64,000 nucleotides of DNA from an uncultured Eubacteriales bacterium (GCA_900546635.1 URDS01000002.1:1-64000), one strand, 5' to 3'. Shown: positions 8,452 to 18,182, counted from the first letter of the stretch. Notes: generated by a model not told the origin, from the sequence alone. A program made the numbers and translations.

Positions 8452-9786
8452 ATGTTTGAAAAAAGTCCTGATATGCGAGGAGAAATAAAGATAGTAGACA
8501 TGGAAAGTCTAATGCCGAAGGAACATATACTGAGGAAAATAGACAGTGTAATAGACTTTAAAGAGATATATGAAATGACGGAAAAATACTACTGCGAGGA
8601 TAACGGGAGACCGTGCTGTGATCCGGTAATTGTAGTCAAAATAGCATTTTTACAGCACCTATTCGGCATACGGTCGTTAAGACAAACCATAAAAGAAGTG
8701 GAAATGTACATAGCATATCGCTGGTTTCTGCACTTCAATTTAGACACGCCGATACCGCACTTTGCAACAATCAGTTATGCCTTTGCGACAAGATTTCCGA
8801 AAAAGCTGTTTGAAAAAATATTCAGTTAGATATTGGAAAAGGCCGTAGAGAAAAGAATGGTAGATGCCAAAGCTGTATTCATCGATTCCACGCACATCAA
8901 AGCAAATGCCAATAAGAAAAACCACAGAAAAAAGCAGGCGGAATTTACCGCAAGAGTTTATGACCAAAAGCTCAAACAGGAAATCAATGCAGACAGAGAA
9001 GCGCACGGCAAGAAGCCCCTCGTGGAGAAGCCCGGGAAATCGGAGAACACAAAAGAAATTACAGTTTCAACAACAGACCCAGACTGCGGACTTTTCCGCA
9101 AGGGCGAGCACAAGGTGGAATTTGCATATACCACGCATACGGCTTGCGCCAAGCATAATTTTGTATTGGGAGCAAAGGTAACAGCAGGTAATGTACATGA
9201 CAGTGTAGTGTTTGATGAGGTGCATGACGAAGTAAAGGAAAAATTCGAGGAAATAGCGTCAGTTGCGGTAGATGCAGGCTGCAACTCCCCATGGATATGC
9301 AAAAAGGTAATAGATGACGGCAAGGAAATCATGACACCCTACAAGAGACCGATGACCAAGAAAGGCTTTTTCCACAGCTATGAGTTTGTATACGATGAAT
9401 ATTACGATTGCGTGATTTGTCCGAATAACAAGGTTTTAAAATATTCCACGACAAACAGGGATGGATACAAGGAGTTCAAAAGCAACCCAAAAGATTGTGA
9501 GAAAGGCCAATATTGAGATAAATGTACAAACAGTGAAAGTCATCAAAAGATAGTTACAAAACACATGTGATCTGATTACATAGACTTGGCAGAGGATATC
9601 CGACACAGCGATAGAGGAAAAGCAATTTATTCGCTGCGAAGTCAGACAATCGAGCGAGTATTTGCAGACGCAAAAGAAAAACACGCTATGCGTTATACAT
9701 TCATAAAAAGCCTACCAAGAGTACAGAATTGGGTAAGGCTTAAGTTTGCTGCAATGAATTTGAAAAAGCTGGCAATGGGGGCATAG
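8452..9786 (+). pseudogene. IS1182-family transposase, three in-frame stop codons
   Basis: One continuous frame of 444 codons is interrupted by TAG at 8827 (codon 126) and TGA at 9514 and 9568 (codons 355 and 373); there is no frameshift. Translation across the stops gives an intact IS1182/DDE transposase: N-terminal dimer-type domain (PDMRGEIK, PIPHFATIS), catalytic Asp in VFIDSTHIKA, second Asp in AVDAGCNSPW, and Glu in TIERVFADAKEKHAMRYT. TAG 8827 and TGA 9568 sit where I would expect Trp (TGG to TAG or TGA), and TGA 9514 could be CGA to TGA; all are single transitions. ATG 8452 is preceded by AAAGG; a GTG at 8443 is an alternative. Probably inactive unless supplied in trans. Confidence 0.85.
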
Positions 9787-9843
9787 GAACGCTCCACATT
9801 ACAACTTTATTTTTTGAATACACTTCAAAAATTGATAATCAAC

Positions 9844-9877
9844 GAAAAAACCATCGTCTTCGCGATAAGAAAACGAT
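9844..9877 (-). terminator. IS right-end terminator (minus orientation)
   Basis: Minus strand ATCGTTTTC/GAAGACGAT stem with a 6-nt loop, followed by a T-run (plus-strand A run 9845-9850). It would block transcription entering from the right. Confidence 0.65.
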
Positions 9878-9894
9878 AGTTCTTTGACAGACTG

Positions 9895-9923
9895 TGGAGA
9901 GGATACCAAAGGTATCCTCTCCA
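9895..9923 (+). repeat. Terminator-like hairpin flanking the IS on the right
   Basis: Perfect 13-bp stem TGGAGAGGATACC/GGTATCCTCTCCA with AAA loop, then TTTC. The stem is identical to the hairpin at 29331-29359, where the loop is TTT, and it is a covarying variant of 8326-8358. Confidence 0.75.
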
Positions 9924-10038
9924 TTTCAAATTGTCTGCGTTGCTATATCCTGTTTTTAAGTGTTTAAAATGCCTTTTTACAAGGATTCAACGTGTAAAAC
10001 TGAAAACGGGGTTATATTCCAAGTCCCTATTTTGCTGT

Positions 10039-11307
10039 TTACTTCGCTGTATTCTGGCAAAATCTCATCAGAATTGCCGCTACTTGGCATCTTTCCGCAT
10101 TGCCTGTCGGCATCAGTTTACTGCCGTCACCTTCAACGAGTCCGTTGGCATTCGCCCAGGAGAGAGAATCCACTGCCCAAGTGCTGATTTCTCCTTTGTC
10201 AGTGAACTTTGTGAGGTCAGCTTTATCTGTTACATTATAATTTTTGTAGTCTGCATAGCGATAGAGAATTGCTGCCATCTGTTCACGGGTGATTGCATCC
10301 TCCGGGCCGTACTTGCCGTTGCCGTAACCTTCGACAATGCCGTTTGCCGCTGCCCAGGTAACAGCGTCCTCATACCAAGAGCCTGCGTTCACATCGTTGA
10401 ATGCGCAATCGTCGGAGACGGTTGGTTCGCCTTCCAAACGATAGAGAATGGTAACGATCATTCCACGGGTGGTAGAAGCATTCGGAGCAAAAAGGTTGTC
10501 CGGAAGTCCGTTTATCAATCCGTTTTCTACACAGTAATGAATACCGTCGTGATACCATTTACTCAGATCCAAGTCGGTAAATGGATATGCCGGACAGGTT
10601 ACATCATTGGCGCAATCGGCAACAGAATCAATTTTCACAAATTCTGCTTTTACAGTTACCTTGCTGCTTGGCATCTTAAAGCTGTAGGTATCGTTGTCTT
10701 TTGCAGTGAGAGCAAGTTCATTGCCCCTGCTGTCTGTCACAGTGACGGCTGCGAGTTTGTAGTTTTCCTCCGGCGTAGCCGTTACCGTAACTATAGAGCC
10801 TGTAGAAGCATATGTTTTGCTCGCGGAAACTTTTCCGTTTTCCGTCTTGTCCACTACGATAGAATAAGTTGTTGTTATTCCGCCGCTGCTGATTTTCTTC
10901 CATTGTGCGTAAATGACAGTTGTTTCACCGAATACAGTATCGGTGGTGACTTTTTCTCCGCCGGTTTCGGCTGTATACCAACCGTTAAAGCGATAGCCGC
11001 TGCGTTCCGGTATTGGCAGGTCGGTTAACTTGCCTTTCTCTGTTTCAGCCGTATCCGGGCTTACGGTTCCGCCGTTTGGATTGAAAGTGACGGTATAGAC
11101 TTTATCAACAATGGAAACGGATCCTTCAATATAGGCGACTGCATAAGTTTCTTCTTCCGACATTTTTTCCGCTTTGATCGTGTACGGTTGGAAAGTTTTC
11201 CACTCGCCCAACATATTTTCCATCATTGCCTTTGCATCGTCTGCCGTTCCTGCAATTTGACAAACTATGCCTTTTCCGTCCAGGATTTCCAATTCAGGAA
11301 TGGCCAT
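10039..11307 (-). CDS. C-terminal fragment of giant surface protein: InlB-type repeats and three SLH domains
   Basis: This frame continues the 11265-17876 protein after a one-base frameshift near 11300. About 420 residues: a link region, an InlB B-repeat (YTVTFNPNGGTV ... YRFNGWYT ... YAQWKK), a divergent InlB-type repeat (GSIVTVTATPEENYKL), then three S-layer-homology domains beginning near FTDLDLSKWYHDGIHYC, FNDVNAGSWYEDAVTWA and FTDKGEISTWAVDSLSWA, with TRGMI/TREQM-type motifs. SLH triplets bind secondary cell-wall polymer and would anchor the protein at the surface. The listed start is only where the frame opens; no credible ribosome site exists there. One base restored (TTAAAT instead of TTAAT) would fuse the two frames. 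Confidence 0.8.
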   Translation of the reverse strand: MAIPELEILDGKGIVCQIAGTADDAKAMMENMLGEWKTFQPYTIKAEKMSEEETYAVAYIEGSVSIVDKVYTVTFNPNGGTVSPDTAETEKGKLTDLPIPERSGYRFNGWYTAETGGEKVTTDTVFGETTVIYAQWKKISSGGITTTYSIVVDKTENGKVSASKTYASTGSIVTVTATPEENYKLAAVTVTDSRGNELALTAKDNDTYSFKMPSSKVTVKAEFVKIDSVADCANDVTCPAYPFTDLDLSKWYHDGIHYCVENGLINGLPDNLFAPNASTTRGMIVTILYRLEGEPTVSDDCAFNDVNAGSWYEDAVTWAAANGIVEGYGNGKYGPEDAITREQMAAILYRYADYKNYNVTDKADLTKFTDKGEISTWAVDSLSWANANGLVEGDGSKLMPTGNAERCQVAAILMRFCQNTAK

Positions 11308-14300
11308 ACCATTAAAGGACCGCCGTGCAGTACAGTATTTCCGAACTGCACCATAAGCATTCCGTAGCTACCGTTTTCGATTGTCAGAGTACCGCCTGAT
11401 TGAATAATCTGTCCTCCGTAAGTACCGTTTCCCGTAACAGTCAGGTTGCAGCCTGTATAGAAGCCCTCTTCGCTTTGGATTTCCTTTCCGTTTAAGTCTA
11501 AGATTACATTTCGGAGCGGTTCATTCTCATCATAAAGCATTCCCACTTCATTATCCGTGTAACTCTCTGTTACTGTGATTGTACTGCCGTCCGGAGCTTT
11601 CTCCAGCGCCATTGCCAGTATCGGGTAGCTTCCTGTGAGAGCGCCCTCGGAATCGGTTACGGTCAAAACATTCTTTGCCCAAACGGCATATAATTCAGTA
11701 TTATTTTGGTCGCTTAAATCCCACTGCTTTCCGGTTTCTTCGTCTTCTTCGGAGGTTTTCTCAAAGAATACATACTTGTCTGCGTCCCAACGAGTGAACA
11801 CATACTCTGCATCCGTACTCCATCCCATAAAGGTATATCCATCACGGGTTAAGGTACAATACGGAATGAGTATTTGTACAGCCGCATTGTCATAGAGCGC
11901 CGTGGCAGGCACTTCGCCTGCTGCTCCATCGGCATTGATGTTAAATGTAACGGTATAGCCGCGCACATAACCGCAGTCATCGCAGGTTGTGTCTATAGCG
12001 CTTCCGTAGCCATGCGCCTCAGGTGTATCTGCTGCATCACAGCCTGCGGCATTACAGATGTGCCAGTGACCGGTTTCGTCGTGTTCATCAAAACTTCCGC
12101 TGAAATCGTGCGGTTTCAGTTCTCCGACTGCAACCGTTACAGTATCGCTCACTTGGTCGCAGTAATCGCACTGTACATAGTTGGTTGCTTTATCAGTACA
12201 GGTTGCCGCAGTGGCTTGTACTCCGGAATCCTTTCTTCCGTAAGTATGTTCTTCCGGGGTATCAATTTGAGTACAACCCGCTGTATTACAGATATGCCAG
12301 TGACCGGACGCATTATGCGCGTCGAAAGCGCCGCTGAAATCGTGGCTTGTCTTGGCCGGGGTTGTGATTTCCGGACAGGCTGAGCAGGTTATTGCTGTTG
12401 TGCAATTGCCGTCATCTGCATTTGGCGTGTGTACTGTTTTTTCTGTGGTCGCTTCACAGCCGGAGCACTTGTACCAGTGGTAATCCGCATCGTGCTGAAG
12501 CACGGTGAAACTGTGAGCTGTCTTGGTGTCGGTTGCGTCACATCCTGAACATTTATACCAATGATTGGTTTCATCTTTTTCAAGCACGGTGAAATCGTGG
12601 TCAATGACGGTGCCGTTTGTAAATGTAGTTTCACCGGTTTTACCCAGGCTGCTTTCGCCGCATTGACAGGATTTGTAATAAACCGCGGGGCTTGTGCAGG
12701 TGGCCGGTGTTTTCAAGTAAGCTGCTGCAGCAATTTCTTGGTTATAGTTGTGGACCGCGTAACCGTCCTTCTCTGTGTTTGCTGTAATATCGCAGTTTGA
12801 ATTCAAGCACTTATGCCAGTGACCATTGGTATCTTTTTCCCATGTTGTCGTATCCCACCTATGTTCGTGCGGAACACCCAGCACTAATGAGTTACCGGTA
12901 TCGTTTCTCCGCAGAAGATATCCAACGTTAATAACTTCAAACTTATTGTAATTGTCGTCTGTAACAGTATACACATAAAGATTGCCGATATCGCTGCTTG
13001 TTACATTGTAAGCATCAATCGTAATTTTATTACCGCTGTATGGTACATCATTTCCGTCAACAGGACAATAAGCTCTGATTTTTTGCTCATCGGTATAAAT
13101 ACCCGCTTTCGTGCCTGTAATTACAGGAGTGCCGCCTATGTACACCCCTTTTCCGTGTAAGCTTTTAATACCGTATTCTGCGCCGGAGATTTTGCCGCCG
13201 CTGATATTGGCCGTTGCGCCGTTGTCGTAGAGGCTTACATTTGTAAGCTCGCCGCCGGAAATATTGGCTACACAGTTCTTCTTTAAGCTGATGCTGCCGG
13301 AAATCTTTCCGCCGGTCACATTAACAGTACCTGCGACTTCCGAGCCGGAGCTTGGCTTATAAGGATTCATAAATATGCTGCCATCTAATACAGCGCTGTC
13401 GGAGATATTGATGGCATTGTTGCCTTCGCTCCAGATAGCCTCCTTGCCTCTTGTACTTGCGCTGCTGCCTTTCACTTCTCCGCCGCTGATGTTTAAGGCG
13501 CGTGGTGTAGTGCTGCTGTTGCAATAAATATAGATACCGGAAAAGTCCGCAGACTGGGTACCATTGGGATCGCTGCCGGTGGCCTGCACGGTTCCGCCGT
13601 AGATATTGACTTTACCGCTGTTTATATACATGCCGTGTCCAAAGCCGGAAACGGTTCCGCCGTATATATTTGCTGTACCGCCATTGGTGTTGTTAATTCC
13701 GTAAGCATTGGTATAGTTCTTGGCCTCAAGTGAGCCGCCGTACATATTCAGTGTCCCCATATTGGTAACAGCACTATTTCCTGTTATGATTTTGCCCGAG
13801 CCTTGGCAATCGCACAGATTCAAAGCAGCGCCGGGGAATACCTGAATGTAACCGGTGAGTGTCTTTCCGTTTAAGCACAGATTTACAGTACCGCTTCGAA
13901 TTTGAATCAATGGGGTTCCTGCGTAATCTTCTTTCAGATAGTAGTTTCCTGCTGCAAGGGCATTGCCTGCTAATGTCGGGAACTCAGTGTATTCAACAGG
14001 CGCAGCGTGTTCATGGCCTGTTATATCCGCTGTGCCGCCGCAGATACAGTGATTGTTGTGGTCTGCGGATGGGGTGGCAAGGACGAGGTTTTTGACGCCA
14101 ACCAATCCAGAGTTAGCTACATCGAGGATTTTGCCTTCCGGATAGGAAAGGGTAATCTGATCCTTGTATTGAGGGTCTATGTTTTTCACGACAACTTCGC
14201 CGTCTTGCGGATTTAATTTATGATAAGCAATCGACACCGGATCATTGCCGGTATAGCCGAAACCGTTGATTGCCTCGGCAGCATAAACCAAGACGGAAGC

Positions 14301-17300
14301 ATATCCTGCTCCGTGATTGATTTTTGTATCTCCCAGATGGATCAGTCCGCCTGCATCAGCCGCAGCGCCATGAGAGTTACTGTTGACCGTGCCTCCGTAA
14401 AAGTATATTTTGCCGCTGCTGATGAAAGGAATTAGATCTCCCGTATGGGAAACCGTCCCCCCATAAAAATAGAAGGCGTTGCCGGTATTATCATTTCCTT
14501 GGACGGTCTCGTTTCCGCCGGTCCCGATCAGACTGCCGCTGTACAGAGATACAGAATCGGAATAATCGGGGTTTTGATAGCTTATGACAGCTGCGTCCGA
14601 CGACGTTATTTTGCCATCTTCACCGCAGTCGCAGATATTCAAATTATCATTGATTTTCAGCGAACTGTTCAACGTATGTCCGTTGAGGCAAAGATTTACT
14701 CCTTTTACACCGCTGATAGTAACAGAGTCCACGGTCGCATCTTCTGTCAGATAATAGTTATTGCCGCCCTCCAAAGCGGTAGTTCCGTCCCACGGCAGGT
14801 ATTTTACAGACTCAGAATGGGTATGGTTAGACACATTATCCTTGCCGCCGCAGACACAGTGGCTGTGCGCCTTGATGACCGTTTTATTTGCCAGCGTGCC
14901 GTCTGCGGTCAGGACGCAGTAAAACGCTTGTCCAAACTCATCTGTAAATGTATCTATCGTACCGCCTTCCGGCTCGGTTACACCCAGTCCGTCGTTGAGG
15001 GTAATCGGCATGGCGGTTGAAGCATGTGTATCATCCTCAAGCTTTTCTACCATGCCGCCCTTGATGGCAAGACCGCTGTTATACCTTTCGGTATCAAGCT
15101 CGCTCTTTGATTCCGCCGTCACCACCGTATTTGCACCGGAGATGGTGATTTCCCCTTCATAACTCCTAATACCGTTGTCGTCGCCCACGGCGGTGACGGT
15201 GCTTTCTTCAATCACAATGTCGCAATCGGAGACAATGCCGTTGAAACCTCCATAGGATCTACTGCCGCCGGTCGCCGATACGGTGCTGTTTTTGATGAGC
15301 AGACTTGTGCCTTGCCTGTTCCTTGCCGCAATACCGTCGCAGTTTTTTGACTCTGCCGTAACATTGGCGTTTTCGATGACGACAGGACCAACGCAATAAA
15401 TTCCTTCGCCGGATTCTTGGTCGCCGAAATCGGCTGTAAGCCGATAGGTTCCGCCGTTTATCTTCAGTCCGTCGTATGCGTAAATCGGATTTATTTCCGC
15501 TTTGGAAGTCAATGACGCGCCTTCTTCTGCCGTTATACTCAATACGCCTGTACCTGTATCCGATGTGATGTGAATACCGTTGGTATTCCACCCCTCTTTG
15601 CTTGCAGGAGAAACGGTATTTTCACCCTTGAGCACAATATGAATGCCGTTATTGCTTGCTGTCTCGGCATAAATGCCGTATATCTGGTACCAGCCATCGC
15701 TGCTTTCATTTCCTGCCGAAATGTTTATACCTGTCAGCGTCAGCGTAGGCACACCCTCCGTCACCGCAAAGGACGCGGTGCCCGCTGTGATGCCATCGCC
15801 TGTGATGTCCGCAGCGTTTTCCGCTGTAACCGGCACGCCGCCCACATACAGCTCGTTGCCTTCATTTGCAAGCCATTCGGCGGTTGCGTCCGGTGCCTTG
15901 ATAACCGCTTTATTTGTCGGTGCGCCGTCTGCGGTCAGGGCGCAGCGGAAGGTTATAGTCTGATCCCCGTATTCCCCTATTTTGCCGCCTGCCGGCTCGG
16001 TTACGGTCAGCCCGTCGTTGAGCGTAATCGGCATGGCTATCGGGTCATATGTGGTCTCATCCTCCGTCGAGCCGCCCTGGATGGCAAAACCGGTGTTATA
16101 GTATGTTGTATCCGGCGCTGTCTTTGATTCTGCCGTCACCACCGTATTTGCACCGGATATGGTGATTTCCCCTTCATAACTCCTAATGCCGTTGTCATCG
16201 CCCACGGCGGTGACGGTGCTGTTTGCAATGGTCAAATTGTCCGTGACCTTAATGCCGTCGTACTTGCCCTTCGCCGATACCGTGCTGCTGCGGATCTCCA
16301 GCGCCGTTGCATTGATGGCATTGTCGCCGCTCGACTCTGCCGTAACATCGGCGTTTTCAATCACAGAATTCCCATGGCTCTCAATCGCCGGGTTTGTCCA
16401 GGTCGCACCGTTATCAACGGTAAGGGTATAAGTTCCGCCGCTTATATGTATCCCGTCGTATGCAAAAAGGCCCCTGTTTGTGGCATTGACATCCAAAGAC
16501 GCACCTTCTTCTGCCGTAAGCGTCAAGGAGCCGCTTCCCGCTTCAACACCGATGCCGCAGGTGAAGTTTGTGCCGCCGGAAAGATTGATGGCGTTTGTGC
16601 CGGTCAAGTGGATGTTAATTCCTTGACTGTCCTCCGTATCAACAAAAATGCCGCAGTTCATAGAAGCACCGTTCACATTCTTCAAAGTGCCTGTGCTGAT
16701 GGTGGCGCCGTTTAAGGTGAGGGTATTGGTTGACGCATGATAGGATACGGTTTCGTCACCGAGGACATTCCCCGCATTTTCCGATGTGATCTGCGTTCCG
16801 CCCACCCAGATTTGATATGGGGTAACCTCAGGGAGATCGCTGTTCGTGGCAAAAACGGGATAGCCGTTGTTGACGCTGGCATTGACCACCCATTCGGCAG
16901 CGGACACATCGAGACCTCCTAAGATGCTCTCGAGACTGCTCCTGTTGCCGTTCAGCGCGTCAACCAGCTTTTTATTCTGGTCTTGACCGTCCGCCGCTGC
17001 AAATACATTGCTGCCTGCGTCTGTAAAATAATATGCTGCTGTATTACCGGTGCTTTCGCCGCAAGCGGCAATATCCCCGTCGAGATAATAACCGAAATTG
17101 ATTGTTCCTCCCACATTATAACCGGAAATCATTCCGTTTTGGGCGCCGCCGCAGGCTGAACTGGTACTGTAGCAGTTGGAGAGCGTGCCTGTATGTTTAC
17201 CCGCAATACCGCCGGCTGTGCCATTTCCATGTTCATCGAGACTGGAGGTAATCGTGCCGGTACTGTAGCAGTTGACGAGATAACTTTTGCTGCCAAGAAA

Positions 17301-17876
17301 GCCCGCGATGCCGCCGGCGTTTTGGCCTCTGACGGTGACGCCGCTTGCGCAGTTTGCAATGTAGCTGCCGCCGGCGGCGTAGCCCGCGATTCCCCCGGCA
17401 TAGCCCTCATTCATAAATGTAGTACTGGCGCTGCCATAGACTTCCACATTCAGAATTTTAGCGCCGTCTATGTATCCGAACAGGCCGGCATAGTGCACAT
17501 TGACCGAAACATTGAGGCCGGTGATGCGGTGTCCATTGCCGTTAAAGGTGCCTTCAAACGCCCTGGAACTGCCACTCCATGTGCCGATGGGCGTCCACGG
17601 CTGATTCCCAAGGTCGATATCGGCAGTCAGCTTGAAGTGCTGGTCCCTATATTGGTTGCCGTTGATTGCCGCCGCCATCCCCGCCAGTTCCTCCGCCGAA
17701 CTGATCAGATAGGGATCTTGCTGTGTGCCGCCGCCTTCCCAGTCGCTATCCGTCGTGCTGCCGTCCCAGGCCGCCGAAGCCGGCGGTATTGCAAAAGCGG
17801 TTATCAAAAGCATTCCGACAACCATTACAAGCGTAAGCCGTATGGAAAGAAACCTGTTTGTTCGTTTTGTTTTCAT
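11265..17876 (-). CDS. Giant secreted surface protein, N-terminal 2.2 kresidue part (frameshifted)
   Basis: 2203 residues from ATG 17876, with AAAGGA 8 nt upstream. The signal peptide occupies residues 1 to about 35 (FAIPPASA cleavage region). GLUG-like repeats with SAEELAGMAAAIN follow. Next come several repeats of beta-helix type sequence built around NGGT/YGGTV and ISGG motifs, including two long related blocks that start WVGGTQITSEN and YVGGVPVTAEN. Then at least five HW(H/Y)KC-x4-C repeats rich in His and Cys, and one InlB-type repeat. The last about 15 residues are off-frame, and the natural continuation is the SLH fragment at 10039-11307. The whole would be about 2600 residues, an adhesin or S-layer-associated protein. 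His/Cys repeats could bind metal (inference). Confidence 0.8.
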   Translation of the reverse strand: MKTKRTNRFLSIRLTLVMVVGMLLITAFAIPPASAAWDGSTTDSDWEGGGTQQDPYLISSAEELAGMAAAINGNQYRDQHFKLTADIDLGNQPWTPIGTWSGSSRAFEGTFNGNGHRITGLNVSVNVHYAGLFGYIDGAKILNVEVYGSASTTFMNEGYAGGIAGYAAGGSYIANCASGVTVRGQNAGGIAGFLGSKSYLVNCYSTGTITSSLDEHGNGTAGGIAGKHTGTLSNCYSTSSACGGAQNGMISGYNVGGTINFGYYLDGDIAACGESTGNTAAYYFTDAGSNVFAAADGQDQNKKLVDALNGNRSSLESILGGLDVSAAEWVVNASVNNGYPVFATNSDLPEVTPYQIWVGGTQITSENAGNVLGDETVSYHASTNTLTLNGATISTGTLKNVNGASMNCGIFVDTEDSQGINIHLTGTNAINLSGGTNFTCGIGVEAGSGSLTLTAEEGASLDVNATNRGLFAYDGIHISGGTYTLTVDNGATWTNPAIESHGNSVIENADVTAESSGDNAINATALEIRSSTVSAKGKYDGIKVTDNLTIANSTVTAVGDDNGIRSYEGEITISGANTVVTAESKTAPDTTYYNTGFAIQGGSTEDETTYDPIAMPITLNDGLTVTEPAGGKIGEYGDQTITFRCALTADGAPTNKAVIKAPDATAEWLANEGNELYVGGVPVTAENAADITGDGITAGTASFAVTEGVPTLTLTGINISAGNESSDGWYQIYGIYAETASNNGIHIVLKGENTVSPASKEGWNTNGIHITSDTGTGVLSITAEEGASLTSKAEINPIYAYDGLKINGGTYRLTADFGDQESGEGIYCVGPVVIENANVTAESKNCDGIAARNRQGTSLLIKNSTVSATGGSRSYGGFNGIVSDCDIVIEESTVTAVGDDNGIRSYEGEITISGANTVVTAESKSELDTERYNSGLAIKGGMVEKLEDDTHASTAMPITLNDGLGVTEPEGGTIDTFTDEFGQAFYCVLTADGTLANKTVIKAHSHCVCGGKDNVSNHTHSESVKYLPWDGTTALEGGNNYYLTEDATVDSVTISGVKGVNLCLNGHTLNSSLKINDNLNICDCGEDGKITSSDAAVISYQNPDYSDSVSLYSGSLIGTGGNETVQGNDNTGNAFYFYGGTVSHTGDLIPFISSGKIYFYGGTVNSNSHGAAADAGGLIHLGDTKINHGAGYASVLVYAAEAINGFGYTGNDPVSIAYHKLNPQDGEVVVKNIDPQYKDQITLSYPEGKILDVANSGLVGVKNLVLATPSADHNNHCICGGTADITGHEHAAPVEYTEFPTLAGNALAAGNYYLKEDYAGTPLIQIRSGTVNLCLNGKTLTGYIQVFPGAALNLCDCQGSGKIITGNSAVTNMGTLNMYGGSLEAKNYTNAYGINNTNGGTANIYGGTVSGFGHGMYINSGKVNIYGGTVQATGSDPNGTQSADFSGIYIYCNSSTTPRALNISGGEVKGSSASTRGKEAIWSEGNNAINISDSAVLDGSIFMNPYKPSSGSEVAGTVNVTGGKISGSISLKKNCVANISGGELTNVSLYDNGATANISGGKISGAEYGIKSLHGKGVYIGGTPVITGTKAGIYTDEQKIRAYCPVDGNDVPYSGNKITIDAYNVTSSDIGNLYVYTVTDDNYNKFEVINVGYLLRRNDTGNSLVLGVPHEHRWDTTTWEKDTNGHWHKCLNSNCDITANTEKDGYAVHNYNQEIAAAAYLKTPATCTSPAVYYKSCQCGESSLGKTGETTFTNGTVIDHDFTVLEKDETNHWYKCSGCDATDTKTAHSFTVLQHDADYHWYKCSGCEATTEKTVHTPNADDGNCTTAITCSACPEITTPAKTSHDFSGAFDAHNASGHWHICNTAGCTQIDTPEEHTYGRKDSGVQATAATCTDKATNYVQCDYCDQVSDTVTVAVGELKPHDFSGSFDEHDETGHWHICNAAGCDAADTPEAHGYGSAIDTTCDDCGYVRGYTVTFNINADGAAGEVPATALYDNAAVQILIPYCTLTRDGYTFMGWSTDAEYVFTRWDADKYVFFEKTSEEDEETGKQWDLSDQNNTELYAVWAKNVLTVTDSEGALTGSYPILAMALEKAPDGSTITVTESYTDNEVGMLYDENEPLRNVILDLNGKEIQSEEGFYTGCNLTVTGNGTYGGQIIQSGGTLTIENGSYGMLMVQFGNTVLHGGPLMVWPFLNWKSWTEKA

Positions 17877-18182
17877 ATGCTTTGTCCTTTCGTAATTTAA
17901 GATTGCTTTACAATCCTGTTTCTATCTATCGGGCAGGCGGATTGCCGACCTGTCCGGAGTTTTAATTGAACACTATTCAGACTATCCGCTACCTCCTTTA
18001 AACACATTAGAAACATTACCTCTTTTTCGGCTAAAATAGGCGAAAAGACACTCGTCCTGATTGATGCCAATCGGACGAATGCCTTTTATTACAAAATTTA
18101 ATATGTAGTTGAAAACACAATTAACAGACAGAAGTATATTGTTTGTCTCTCTAATTGTTGAGGCAAAAATCATTTTGTCAAT
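17877..18182 (-). promoter_or_regulatory. Long leader upstream of the giant surface protein
   Basis: On the minus strand TTGACA (18182-18177) has only a weak -10 at 17 bp. The roughly 300-nt leader contains a 16-bp hairpin (18047-18083), AAAGGAGG near 18000 that does not precede a convincing gene, and a GGACAGG/CCTGCCC hairpin near 17935-17960. A 63-codon open frame (17982-18173) inside the leader shows no recognisable domain. The leader may be regulatory; I could not match it to a known riboswitch. Confidence 0.35.
18043..18087. terminator. Bidirectional terminator-like hairpin
   Basis: An 11-bp outer stem (18047-18057 with 18073-18083, including G-U pairs) and a GATTG/CAATC inner stem, flanked by AAAA on the left and TTTT on the right, so it could terminate in either direction or act as an attenuator in the leader of the surface protein. 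Confidence 0.5.

Larger units (their letters stand above)
8359..9894 (+). mobile_element. IS1182-like insertion sequence
   Basis: 1536 bp bounded by perfect 12-bp terminal inverted repeats CAGTCTGTCAAA (8359-8370) and TTTGACAGACTG (9883-9894). It contains one transposase reading frame with three nonsense codons. An inward-acting terminator lies at each end: 8372-8406 on plus (AAGCCATCTAAAGC/GCTTTAGGTGGCTT then T6) and 9844-9877 on minus. Both would stop transcription entering from outside. The element is AT-rich compared with its neighbours. Both flanks are long terminator-like hairpins. Confidence 0.85.

Noticed and set aside
8827..9570. Possible recoding of TGA/TAG as sense codons in the transposase
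   Set aside because: Several intact genes in the window end in TGA (for example at 6203 and 24590), and prfA (UAG/UAA factor) is normal, so the standard code applies.
11290..11312. Programmed -1 frameshift in the surface protein
   Set aside because: The zero-frame codons around the junction (GGT CCT TTA ATG) do not form an X-XXY-YYZ slippery heptamer and no stimulatory hairpin follows at the right distance.
17982..18173. 63-codon minus-strand frame upstream of the giant protein
   Set aside because: It includes the bidirectional hairpin, lacks a ribosome site and has no domain; treated as leader sequence.
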